DNA from: Leucophora obtusa
Lineage: Eukaryota; Arthropoda; Insecta; Diptera; Anthomyiidae
NCBI GenBank assembly: GCA_949987735.1
Contig: OX465296.1
Span: 206,071,082 to 206,135,081 of the forward strand
Reading direction: 5' to 3'
Length of the DNA: 64,000 nt
Shown: positions 54,385 through 64,000 of the stretch, one piece after another
Position numbering within the stretch: the first letter of the stretch is position 1
Layout of the letters: each line of letters starts with the position of its first letter
The notes under the pieces: generated by a model
The model's database searches: none
Told to the model about the DNA's origin: nothing
Seen by the model: only the letters and a program-made list of their open reading frames with translations
Position numbers and translations under genes: made by a program

Positions 54385-55013
54385 AACTATTAGAAGTAGT
54401 CGTTTTACATTTATATGATGATTTCCAAGCCAACTGCCATGCTACAGAAAAAAGTATGTCGTATCAATGTCAAACTTACAGCATTTCTTGTCCTAAGTAT
54501 ATGATATGAAGCAACTTGGAGCAACTTTTTAAATTTTTCCAAAAAATGGACGGAGCAGGCGCGATTAAATTTAGCGTATACTTTTAATTTATTATTCATT
54601 ATTATATAAAGGAATCTGAAAAATGCCAAAAAAAAAATTCACTGTGGTAATAGAGTGTTTAACCCTCTAATGCTCTTTCTACTGATTACAATAATATTTA
54701 AACCATATATTTGGCGTTAAAAATCTACTATGGAACAAATATTAAAATTTTAATTTATCGCTTTATTTAGGCGATATAGCACAACAAAGGTTGAATATAT
54801 ATCTTGAAATCCAGTAGTCTAATAATTTTGGTTTTTGCTGTAAACAACATTATCAATAAAATAAAATAACGTACCGAAAATTGTTGATCAATTGTTGGTA
54901 TTTCAAAAATTATGGCGATTTTCGCTTTTTGAAAATTACGAAATTTGTCGAATTTGGACTAAACATCAATAAATTTTGACGAAATTAGTTTTGCTTACTA
55001 CTACTTCTACACC
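54385..55013. other. Non-coding stretch
   Basis: No recognised gene or delimited repeat. Short minus-strand frames lack any similarity I know. Confidence 0.4.
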
Positions 55014-55330
55014 ACACTCATACAAATAAGTCCGTAAAAATAGCAGAAAAAGTTACTAAAAATTAGTTAAAAATGATGCTGCAGAAAAAACTGCTAATAT
55101 TAGCAGAATCAGTTTGCTAAATATTAATAAAATGAAAACAGCAAAAAAAAACTGTTAAATTTACAGAATTTTAGTAATATTTGAGCTAAATTGTTGTTAA
55201 TTGCAAATAACTTGCTGAAATCAGCAAAAAAATTGCTAAATAATATCGGAATGAAAATAGCAAGAAAAAAGTGTTAAATCTACAAAATTTTTGCTAAAAT
55301 TTTATGAAATCAACAAAACTCTTGCAGATT
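55014..55330. mobile_element. Palindromic MITE family, left-half copy
   Basis: ACTCATACAAATAAGTCCG, GATGCTGCAGAAAAAACTGC and AACAGCAAAAAAAAACTG match the left half of 51282-51966. The right half is reduced. Non-coding. Confidence 0.5.
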
Positions 55331-55770
55331 ACTAGTGGACTGGAAAAAGGTAAAAAAGGAGCAAATGAAATGAAAATTAATAAATAAAAAATAAATGTGT
55401 ATTTAAAAACATACTTGGGACCAGTTTATTAAATGTGTCAATTAATTGAAATTTTTTTCAATTGGCATTGTTCAATGCCTAAATGCCTATTTATAATTGA
55501 TGAAAGAAGTATTTGTTATCATGTTTTAATAAAAGAATAAATTAAGAAAAAAAATTCAAAATTCGCGTATTTCTTATATTTTTTTATATTAAAATGCTTT
55601 TTCTTCAATTATGTGTACATTTCATTACCATTGTTTTCATCAATGCAAATTGAAAAAAATTTCATTGGCACTGAATGGTGATGAAATTTTTTGGCATTGA
55701 CATTGAGATAAAGTAATGCCAATTATATTTCAATGCCAACAAAAATTTTATAGACAATAATGTGTTAACC

Positions 55771-55944
55771 CATGATACAACCATACTAGGTAGATGCATT
55801 AGAACAACAAACACAACAAAAAATGTAATCGGCTACTTTTGATACATAGCGAAAGCATACGAAAAAATCCCTGAACTGTCATAATAAAACCCTGAACTGT
55901 CAAACTCTCCCTAATGCATTTACCTAGTATGGTTGTATCATGAT
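55771..55944. mobile_element. 174-bp MITE with about 30-bp TIR
   Basis: ATGATACAACCATACTAGGT is mirrored by ACCTAGTATGGTTGTATCAT; GTTAACC stands on both sides (55764-55770, 55945-55951). Internal direct repeat CCCTGAACTGTCA. No ORF. Confidence 0.75.
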
Positions 55945-56394
55945 GTTAACCATAACAAAATGTGTTTCAGAGACCCTTCTTTTGATTTTCATTGTTTGCT
56001 GATCGGAATTTATTTGAGTTTCCATTTTCACCTCTAAAGCTCCACCCACAGGAAAGAAGGTGTGGCCGATTAAAAATATTGTATTCTTTAAATAAGCTTA
56101 AAAAGTAAAATATTTGGGGGGAAAAAATTAGGGTCATCCCCGTAAACTCCACTTGCTCCCCAGAGATACTTTTAATCACAATTTTCATATTAAAATGGTT
56201 CGTCCAAAATAAACCTTGATCTTTGAAAATTAATCTATTACGATAAATAGAAACTTTTCCCATAAATTTTAATAATTTAGATATTTTATGAGTAGGACAA
56301 ATTTTCAACCATTTCAATTTAGCTTTATTTAAAAACTTTTTGCATTATTTTTGTCGAGTTAAAAATATGCAGTAATTTTTATGGGTCATTTAAC

Positions 56395-56931
56395 ATTCTG
56401 TTTATAAGCGCTCCAAAATTGGTGGTTTAGTTTACAAAAAATTTGTAAATCTTCTGTTAAAAATTAGTAACTAAAATTCAGCAAAATACTGTAAAGTTAG
56501 CAAATTTACTGTTAAAAATTAGTAACTAAATTCAGCAAAAAAAATAGCAAAAAAGTTTGTAAGTTAGTAATGTGGAGGTAGCAAAAAAATTTACTAAAAA
56601 TTAAATTTTAACTAAGAATTAGTTAAAAGTTTGTTAAGTTGAAGTACTAACAGTTTTACTAACTTTTCTACAAACTTTTTTCTATGAGTGCAGAAAACAG
56701 ATTCGATGCTGACAACCCCATTTGTTGCCAATCGAATGGTTCAGTTGCATTAAATGAATTTTTCGGTTGCGGCTACCGAATTATTCTTGATGCAACTGAA
56801 ATTCCGTTGCCACAGTTAAATTAGTCCAGTCTCAATTGGTTTTCTGTTGCCACAACTGAAAAATTCCACTATCACAACCGAACCATGCGATTGACTACAA
56901 ATGGGGTTATCAGAACTGAATCTGTTTTCTG
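56395..56931. mobile_element. Two adjoining MITEs: GTTAGTAA palindrome and ACCGAA element
   Basis: About 56395-56690 has TTAGTAACTAAA and GCAAAAAA words mirrored towards TTTTCTACAAACTTTTTTC. 56691-56931 has ends CAGAAAACAGATTC and GAATCTGTTTTCTG continuing into about 35-bp imperfect TIRs, with GGCTACCGAATTATT inside. Neither codes for protein. Confidence 0.55.
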
Positions 56932-58395
56932 GGTGTAGTTTTTGAGTTAGAGAGATATTTATAAAACCTATCCTGGCATTATCCTGTGAGCCCTGGAGAA
57001 AAATTTTTAACTGATTTTACAATGAAAGAGACTGTATTTTTGGCAATTTTTTAAAAAATTTTTTCTGTTTTAAAAAGTTAATTTTTTTAAATTTTCCAAA
57101 TTTTCATTTTACATGATTCTCGCTTGAAAACCGTTCTTTATAAAAAAAAAAAGTTTGAAGGCAAAAAACTTGTTTAATAAAATATTGTTATTTAGCCAAA
57201 AACTATTTAAAATCTGAAGACCGCCTTTTGTGGGCCTTGGGCATTAGAGGGTTAATGGGAAATTCTTTTTGGAAAAATTTAAAAAGTTTCTCCAATTTTT
57301 ATTCTTATTTATTGATAAGGTATAACTTTTTTCTAGATGGACAGTTGGCTTGGAAAGCATCATATGAATGCTTCAGTTGCCAAATCGATTAACTCCATAC
57401 GGAAAAATTAATGAGTCTCAATGAGAAAAATGAGAAAATAATACATATTTTTTTTAATTCCTTTTAAATTATAAATTTTGTCTTTTCATAGTGTTAATAG
57501 TGGTGATATTTGTAAAAAATAATTCAAAAATTGAATATTTTATGATAATATTCCGGCAATATTACCTTTTTATCATCCGGAAGATAAAGAAATTTTTTGT
57601 TATTTTGGAAAAAATTAAAACAAAATTTATACAAAAACAACCAACAGATATATAGGAAACAAATTCGTCCGAAAAATCAAGATTTGAGGCGCGAAAAAAA
57701 TCGGATGCGATGAAATCAAGATATTTAATGTGTTGGTCAATGGATTATGTATGCAGATATTTTTTTTCAGGCTTCAATTTAATAATGAAAAAAATAAATC
57801 GTTTATTTTGTACCGGGGAGTTTATTTGGCGATATCACCTTTTGGTCTTCCAGGTGATAAACTAGCGATATCGCCGATTTATTGCCTGGAAGTATTGCTT
57901 TCGGGTAACAGTTGTTCCCGACGGAAGAAACTTCTGCAATACGAAGTCGATATTGCCTGCAATAAATGTTTTCTTCCTGGCAATATGATCGGGGAATCTT
58001 CTTCGTATTGCCATGCTTGCTGGGAAATTACAAAAGTATAAAAATATTCTAATTGTACATACGAATTGAGATCTAAATGTTGATAAATTTTGCCAATATT
58101 TTCGAATCTACTCAAAAGAATTGCAAGTTTAAAGCTAACTTATATCCATTAAGGTATCTTTATTAATAAATATTTATAAGGTGGCAAAATTGATCAAAAT
58201 TGATAATTTAACCTAACAATTATTTCTAGAAATTCTAAAAACATAATCTCCAGACGATTACCTTAGGCAAGAGTGAAATCTGGATAAGAACATGTCTTAA
58301 ACAGATTATCTTTCACAATGTTTTAAATCCGTTTTGGTATTTTAGCACATTTAATTCCTCTAATCCCGATAAGAATACATTTCTGAAAATTGTTA
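56932..58395. other. Non-coding stretch
   Basis: No gene. Around 57820-58025 is a segment with GGCGATATCACC, AGCGATATCGCC and CTTCCTGGCAATATG words that can fold locally; its family is unknown to me. The open frames there are short and complementary to one another. Confidence 0.4.
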
Positions 58396-58959
58396 CTACC
58401 TCCGTTCCGGAAAACGTATAACATTTCTATTGATTTTTTTGTTCCAAAATAAGGTTAACATTTTACTAGGCAAAGTGTTTTTATTCAAATAAAAGAAAAT
58501 AAATTAAAATAACAGTTCATGTGCCACTACTGTGGTAGAAAAAATAATATTGTATTGTAATAAAATTAATGAACAATATTTTGACGAGCTGTTGCTAATG
58601 TCTCTTCGCTGCATTTAATAGAAACCAGTAAAAGGCCATCTCGGCGAAGACTTTCTTTAGCCATACGTCGAATTTTGTAATTATTACCATCTTTGTTAAG
58701 CATTATAGATTCCATACATGTCAAAAATACGTTTTCTAATTTATCTTAAATCTGTTAATTTTTTCACACAAAATCAAAGAATTATTTTCATTCAAATTTT
58801 CAACATTGACATCGAATTAAAAATAAATTTTAAAAAAAATTGGAAAGATATCTATAAATTCTTAACAACTATCCAAAAAAAAAAATATTTTTTTTTTAAA
58901 AACCTCCATAATCCCAGCAAAAATTTAGAAATGTTAACTTCATTTCGAAACGGAGGAAG
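58396..58959 (-). mobile_element. Mariner-like element with Stowaway/plant-mariner-type ends
   Basis: The ends CTACCTCCGTTCCGG and inverse CTTCCTCCGTTTCG extend as about 32-bp imperfect TIRs, with TA on both sides (58394-58395, 58960-58961). At 564 bp it is an internal-deletion copy. It keeps the transposase C-terminus on the minus strand. The ends resemble the CTCCCTCCGT type of plant mariner and Stowaway elements. Confidence 0.7.
58566..58745 (-). pseudogene. Mariner-like transposase, C-terminal fragment
   Basis: 60 codons including the stop: DKLENVFLTCMESIM, then NKDGNNYKIRRMAKESLRR and DGLLLVSIKC. The pattern FLT...CM--IM---G-NNYK---M-KE-L-R-G-L matches, from memory, the C-terminus of plant-type mariner transposases. 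An in-frame stop lies directly upstream and the catalytic region is deleted. Confidence 0.65.
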
Positions 58960-61415
58960 TATATTTTTATTAGGATAAAACTATTCAAACGTTACCGCAG
59001 TGTCAGTTGAGTATCCTTAAACACCTCTCTGAATCACTATAATCAAAAGAAATTTAAATTTGTATAAATCAATAATTTAAAAAAAAATCTATATGATTTG
59101 GTGGACCAGACTTCAAAACTTTGTTAAAATCCGCATAAAAAATTGGCTATCGAACACAAATTTTAAAGCATCTATTCTTCAAAAATCGTCTATTACAAAA
59201 GTTTTTTCTTGCATTGTAAAATAAGGTTTTGCAAAAACCAAAAATTTGTTAAATAATCATGTAATCATGAATTTTAAGCACAATAATATTCAACTTGAAG
59301 ATATTCAAAATTTAGCTCATTGGCTTTTAAATAGTATTTCATTTAAATTTTTAAAATTGCATATTTACAATTGCGAATTAATATCATTGCATAATTTTCA
59401 TAGTACTAAACAAAAGACTCAAGGCACAAACTTTCACATACTATAATACAATTAATGAAAGACTTAAGACACGAACATTTTACTAAACACATGAAATATG
59501 CGTAAATATTTCTACAGACTGATTACTACAATACCTACCTCCCTTTTAACTACATACCATAACAATTATTTGAAAGAATTTGTGGAGAAATCGATAAATT
59601 AAATATCAATTGTCTCATTTAATAATTCTTTCCTTTATTTTTTTTTTTTTTTTGCAAAATATTTCAACCCACAATAGAGTACTTACCGCACGTAAGTTAA
59701 CGGTATGATAACGAGTACACACTCAAAAAAAATATTTTAGAGTACGAAAATTACAAAGAAAGCAGTGATGGTCAATAAAAAGAAAAAAACTTTAATAAAA
59801 ATAACAAAAATATACTTAAGCGGCACATTAAACCAAAATGAAAAGTATGTCAGCTGCATAAAAAAGAAACGCAGAGAGAGAAATTGAAAAAAAAACCAAC
59901 AGCTAAAAAGTAACAATCATGTTTACTATATGAATAACACGACGACCATGACGACAACGCATAAAAAAAGTAAGAATTTCCAAATTAAATCGTACAAACA
60001 CTCACACCAACACTATCAAGCACAACTTATACACAGATTTTTAAGTTGGTTTTTACAAGCCAAACATGAACTACTACTCATAAAAAAATTAGAACTAACG
60101 GTAAATTTCTTTTAACAGATATACAAAAACAAAATATTTAATAAAATTTGAACCTGAAATCCACAAGTTTTTTATTTCAGTACTTTTTTTTATTAAAAAA
60201 TTTTTTAAAAGAAATTTTTTTATCAACTTTTTAAGATTTTTTAAAACATTTTTATTTTTCTTCAACTTTACAGTTTTTTTTATTAAAATATTTTATTTTG
60301 TTTATCTATAAAAACGTTTTATTTTTTAGTTTTTTGTTGTTTAAATATCTTTCTTCAACTTTTCTTGTGTGATCTTAGGAATTTGTTTCCATATATTTTT
60401 TCCTGAAATTTCTTGCACTTTTTGTCAACTTTCTTTTAAGACAATTTTTGTATGTTCTTTAAGTAATAACTTTTTATGGTTTTTGCTAAATATTTTAAAT
60501 ACCTTTATTATATTTTATTCAATCTAAATTGTTTTTTTTCTGTTTTTAATATTTATGAATTCACTTTTTGTTCTAAAGGATTTTTTGTTTTTTTCTTTTC
60601 CTGATTTTTTTTTTCTTGTTAATCTTTAGCTATTGTATTGCCGTTTTAGTTGTTTAAACCCGTGTTATTCAAACGAAAGCTCTTACTAAACTGAATTGTC
60701 CATGTTTACCAATGGTCTAGTAATGCGGACATTTCTTCGATTTATTAAACAAAGCAGCAGGTGGGTTTTTGTAGTTGAGGCATTAAAGTAAAAGAGTTAA
60801 GACAACTTGAAAAAAGTACAGAAATTCTTTCGTATTTTCTTTTGTGTTTGATTGTTTACATCTACCTGTTTGCAGGTGTAGGCAAATTCTTTATTGGGTA
60901 CAATTTGTTTTGCAAAAGTACCACAGTCAATTGCGGTCAGTATAATTTTTGTTTCGCAGAATTTTGGAATCTTATTTCAGACTAAAAGCATTACAGTCAA
61001 ATCCAGATTTGCGAACTGCTAAAAAGGAGATAGTAAATTGTCTTATGCTCCCGATTACAAATAAATACAATTTATAATAACGTAAAGGACTTTTACTCCC
61101 GAGAATATTATTTATTTGCGATGAATTTCTCTTTATCGAGCTAATTTTTTTTTGGTGCGAAATAAATTAAAATTTCGTATAAAGGATCAATTTTTTCGCT
61201 CGCAAATATTTAAAAAATGTTTTTTATTCGCAAATAGCGAAGGGCGCCTGACTTTTTTATCTTACGCTCACTCACACTCACGGAAAATAATTAAGAACGA
61301 CTCACGCCCGGGTATTTCTTAGAAAATACATGGTTACAATATGATCACGGCTACAAAGCTATGCTCCCTACTGCCTTATATGGTTGTTGCAATCATATTA
61401 TTAATGTATATATTA
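58960..61415. other. Non-coding stretch
   Basis: Highly AT-rich, long T and A runs (59640-59653; 60180-60660). No exon-like frame. No delimited repeat recognised, apart from ATCATAATATGAT-type words beginning near 61336. Confidence 0.45.
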
Positions 61416-62080
61416 AGGAGTGTAATCTTTCGAATCTGGAAATTTTGCAAGAAAAAAACAACAATTAAATAAATAATTATTTTTACTTTTAATATTTTGT
61501 CTGATAAATAAGAGTATTAAAAGTATAGAAGAACAAAAAAATATCCATTTCATTTTGTGGTCCACTCTGATCTTAGCTTTTTTCCGAGTGACTTCCATTA
61601 AGTTTTTGACAGTGCTGTTTGTTATTGCTTTGGATACAACTGTCCACTTTTTTTCAAAATATTTTATATAATGAGCAGTCTGTTTGGTCTTCTTTAACTT
61701 CGCTTTTATTAGAGTCCAATACCTTTCAATGGGTCGACATTGTGGAACATTTGCTGGGTTCATGTCTTTTTCAACAAATTTAATATTATTAGCTCTGAGC
61801 AGATTTAAGGTAATTGAAGCATAGTGAGCTGAGCCAAATCAGACCAGAATAGAGTAGATCTACTGTGTTTTTTTATAAAATGTATTAATTTTATTTTTAG
61901 GCGCTTTTCCCTGTACACATCTCCGTTAATTGTACCTGTTGTTATATATGACGATGTCTTTTCGCCGCATTGGCAAATTCCATGCCAAACGAGATACTTC
62001 AAACCAAACTTTTCAATGCCGATAGATGTTTCCAAATAACTTTTCAGGACTGGATCTACCGTACTTCTTGCCATTTTCAA
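61413..62080 (-). pseudogene. Tc1/mariner-superfamily transposase fragments
   Basis: Upstream part (62080-61805): SIGIEKFGLKYLVWHGIC and TTGTINGDVYREK, then FWSDLAQ, where the second catalytic Asp is expected (FW-DLA-AHY type). Downstream part (61763-61413): NPANVPQCRPIERYW with the third acidic residue (E of PIE) and a basic tail. The N-terminal HTH region and first Asp are missing. The NVPQ-RPIE form differs from Tc1 (SPDLNPIE) and fits the mosquito-type DD37E or related groups, which is an inference. Confidence 0.75.
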
Positions 62081-62290
62081 ATCTTTTGAAATAAAATGTA
62101 CTGCTCGGCATGGATTTTCATTTCATTTGTCGATAATTAATTTTCGTCGTTCCAATTGATTCATAATTGCTGAAAAAGTATCACTCAAAGGAATCAAAAT
62201 GTTATGTTGACACAATTTTATGAAGTTACTGAATATTTTCCTAGAAAGTTTTTCATCATAAAATGTCCAGATTTGAAAGATTACACTCCT
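61416..62290 (-). mobile_element. Tc1/mariner-superfamily transposon, defective
   Basis: A 25-bp TIR with one mismatch (AGGAGTGTAATCTTTC...) at both ends, flanked by TA (61414-61415, 62291-62292). It is 875 bp and encodes two pieces of a DDE transposase on the minus strand, separated by a frameshift/stop region. A similar word (AGGAGTGTGACAGATT) preceded by TA at about 62808 may be the end of a relative. Confidence 0.85.
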
Positions 62291-62292
62291 TA

Positions 62293-62898
62293 GTCATACT
62301 TTACGAATGATATGATAGTTAAAATTTCTATTTTCTTTCGGTTATCATATTATTCTGTCGTGTACAATCATATATTATCTGGGCAATCATATTCTTCTCG
62401 TCGAATCATCATGTTCACAATCATAAGTATAGAATGCTCAGTATATTATGGGCGCCCAATATTTTATGGGCGCCATCTCTCAGTTAGCGCCATTTTTGTT
62501 TGAGATTTTGTGAAAAGAAGTTGTAAGGGGCCAAATAAAATAATATCTATTAAGCAAAAAGACCTACAAAATACAAAAACAACTTATTGATATTCATTTT
62601 AATAATGACATTGTTTGTGGAAGAAAGAATTCGGTCTCCCCAAGATGTCTTGCCAAAATTTAGCTTGTCAAGCAACCTTAAACTAAAATTATTGTTTATT
62701 GCGCATTAAAGTGTGTAGTGTTATAAATTAAGTAAAAAGTGACAAAAAAAAGTATTTTATTTTTTGTACTCACGTAGAAAAAATATTGTTCAAAATCGTC
62801 TATAATAAGGAGTGTGACAGATTTTAGTTCTGCATAAAAGCAAAATTGGAAAAAGTACAAATTAGAAAAAATGTAGTTATACGAAATAATGTTCCCAA
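62293..62898. other. Non-coding stretch with ATCATAT words
   Basis: Several TATCATATTATT and AATCATATTCTTC-like words (62300-62400) and a palindrome GGGCGCCCAATATTTTATGG (62449-62468). No gene. Confidence 0.45.
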
Positions 62899-63532
62899 CA
62901 GAGACCCAAAAATACTGTTATATTTCTTAAAAAGTCACCACTCAAATTTATTTAATTATAACATTTCAATAATGCACTATATTTTATAAATCATATTGCA
63001 TAAAAAAATCACAAAGTTTGGCAAACATTTTAATTTTTTCAATTTTTATATTTTACTCTATAAATTTCTGTTGTTTTTTGATTTTTATTTTAAAACTTTT
63101 TATAAAAGTTACAAAATGATTTTTTTGAGAAAATTAAGCACCAACGTTTTTATTTGATAATAAAATAAAAATTAAAAATTGACCTAAATTGAATGCCGGA
63201 AGTTGCTGGAATATACATATTTACTCACTTTAAATCACTGTTCAATCTTTTACTGACACTAGTTGACATTATCAGAATATTATAATTGTTGAATTCGTTG
63301 GTTCTTTGGCTTTTGATTTATATTCTTAATTGTTATTTTTGATAAGGAAAAAAAATCACAAAATAACTTTTATTATTTTTGAAAAAATAAAAATCGTTTT
63401 TGGATTGTTTTTGTTTAAATTAAAAATAAAAATCAAACAGAGCAAATAAACAGAAAATTAAAAATATTCAAATAAGAAATAATTGTAAAACAATCAGTTT
63501 TTTGAAGAAAATTTATAAATGTTACGTCCCTG
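62899..63532 (-). mobile_element. hAT-like MITE, inverted second copy of 15870-16493
   Basis: The ends CAGAGACCCAAAAATAC and GTTACGTCCCTG, with flanks GTTCCCAA and GTTCCAAA (7 of 8 match). The whole length is collinear, in inverse orientation, with 15870-16493 at roughly nine-tenths identity by eye. No ORF. Confidence 0.8.
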
Positions 63533-63540
63533 GTTCCAAA

Positions 63541-64000
63541 TGATCATAATATGATCCTAAATGATATAAAAATTTTCTAAATTACCATAATATGATCGTT
63601 GTGAATATATTATGATCATTAGGAATATATTGTAATCACTAAAAACATATTATGATATATTCTACCTGCTGCTGTTAGATATTTCCACAATTTATTCTAA
63701 TTTATATATAAGTGAAAACTAAAATTAATTATTTTCAATAATTAACTTTTTAAATCAAACTCAAGAGACTGCTGGAAAAAATAACACGGATCATAATATG
63801 ATATGCAGGACCATAATATGATAATATTGGGATCACAGTGTGATAATTTAAGGTTCATATTATGTTAAAAAATGGTATTTCAGAATAAGATTGTCGCAAT
63901 CGTAAACTCAAAAATATAGGATGCTCTTCGAATATCATCATCCCAACCATGTTAACGAACTTCACATGAAAGTAGTAAAAATTGCTTAAAATCTAGGACA
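63541..64000. repeat. Cluster of ATCATAATATGAT palindromes
   Basis: TGATCATAATATGATCC (63540), CCATAATATGATCG (63584), ATATTATGATCATTAG, GATCATAATATGATATG (63789) and CCATAATATGATAAT (63812) repeat one 13-bp palindrome at irregular spacing to near the window end. Non-coding. Confidence 0.6.

Noticed and set aside
55967..56317. 116-codon minus-strand frame
   Set aside because: Longer than average for this AT content but with no motif, no Kozak or splice support and no repeat relatives. Left uncalled; RNA data could change this.
57730..58115. 103-codon plus frame and 78-codon minus frame
   Set aside because: They overlap each other in a locally self-complementary segment, without domains or splice sites. 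No support for a gene.
1..64000. CRISPR arrays, operons, riboswitches or prokaryotic-type features
   Set aside because: The sequence is animal nuclear DNA with spliced genes; repeat arrays seen are minisatellites or TE arms, without regular spacers.

Overview
The window is AT-rich DNA from a fly, probably a calyptrate dipteran of the blow fly or house fly type. The evidence is one long, intact gene on the minus strand whose spliced protein (1070 residues) closely matches what I remember of Drosophila masquerade (mas), together with dispersed repeats of the dipteran mini-me/DINE-1 type. The organism call is an inference. No species marker is present.

Layout. From 1 to about 13.7 kb there is only repeat-rich non-coding DNA. 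At 13776-14223 (minus) lies the first coding exon of an unnamed Ser/Thr/Asn-rich protein. Its later exons would lie at lower coordinates or outside the window, and I cannot find them. mas runs from 41465 down to 21719 in seven coding exons. All splice sites are GT-AG, the phases agree, and the open frame is complete. Its introns 1, 3 and 4 (3.6, 10.8 and 1.9 kb) are filled with transposable elements, while introns 2, 5 and 6 are 57-70 bp. From 41.6 to 64 kb I see no host gene, only layers of mobile elements.

mas encodes a secreted, non-catalytic serine protease homologue: a signal peptide, five clip-like cystine knots separated by Thr-, Pro- and acid-rich linkers, and a trypsin-like domain in which the active-site Ser is Gly (GDGGGP). 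In Drosophila it acts outside the cell in muscle attachment and axon guidance.

Mobile DNA makes up most of the rest. I can delimit the following: at least eight short hAT-like elements with target duplications of 8 bp (one pair matches at 7 of 8); Tc1/mariner relatives with TA duplications (10238-10809, 58396-58959, 61416-62290, and a foldback-type element at 22555-24076 holding a broken IS630/Tc1-type transposase); four large mini-me-like repeats, two with a 153-bp internal tandem unit; TIR elements beginning CCCAGC that carry tRNA-like modules; palindromic MITEs nested to several levels; and fragments of non-LTR retrotransposons. A candidate hammerhead ribozyme fold lies at 3421-3472 inside a 364-bp element with 61-bp perfect inverted ends.
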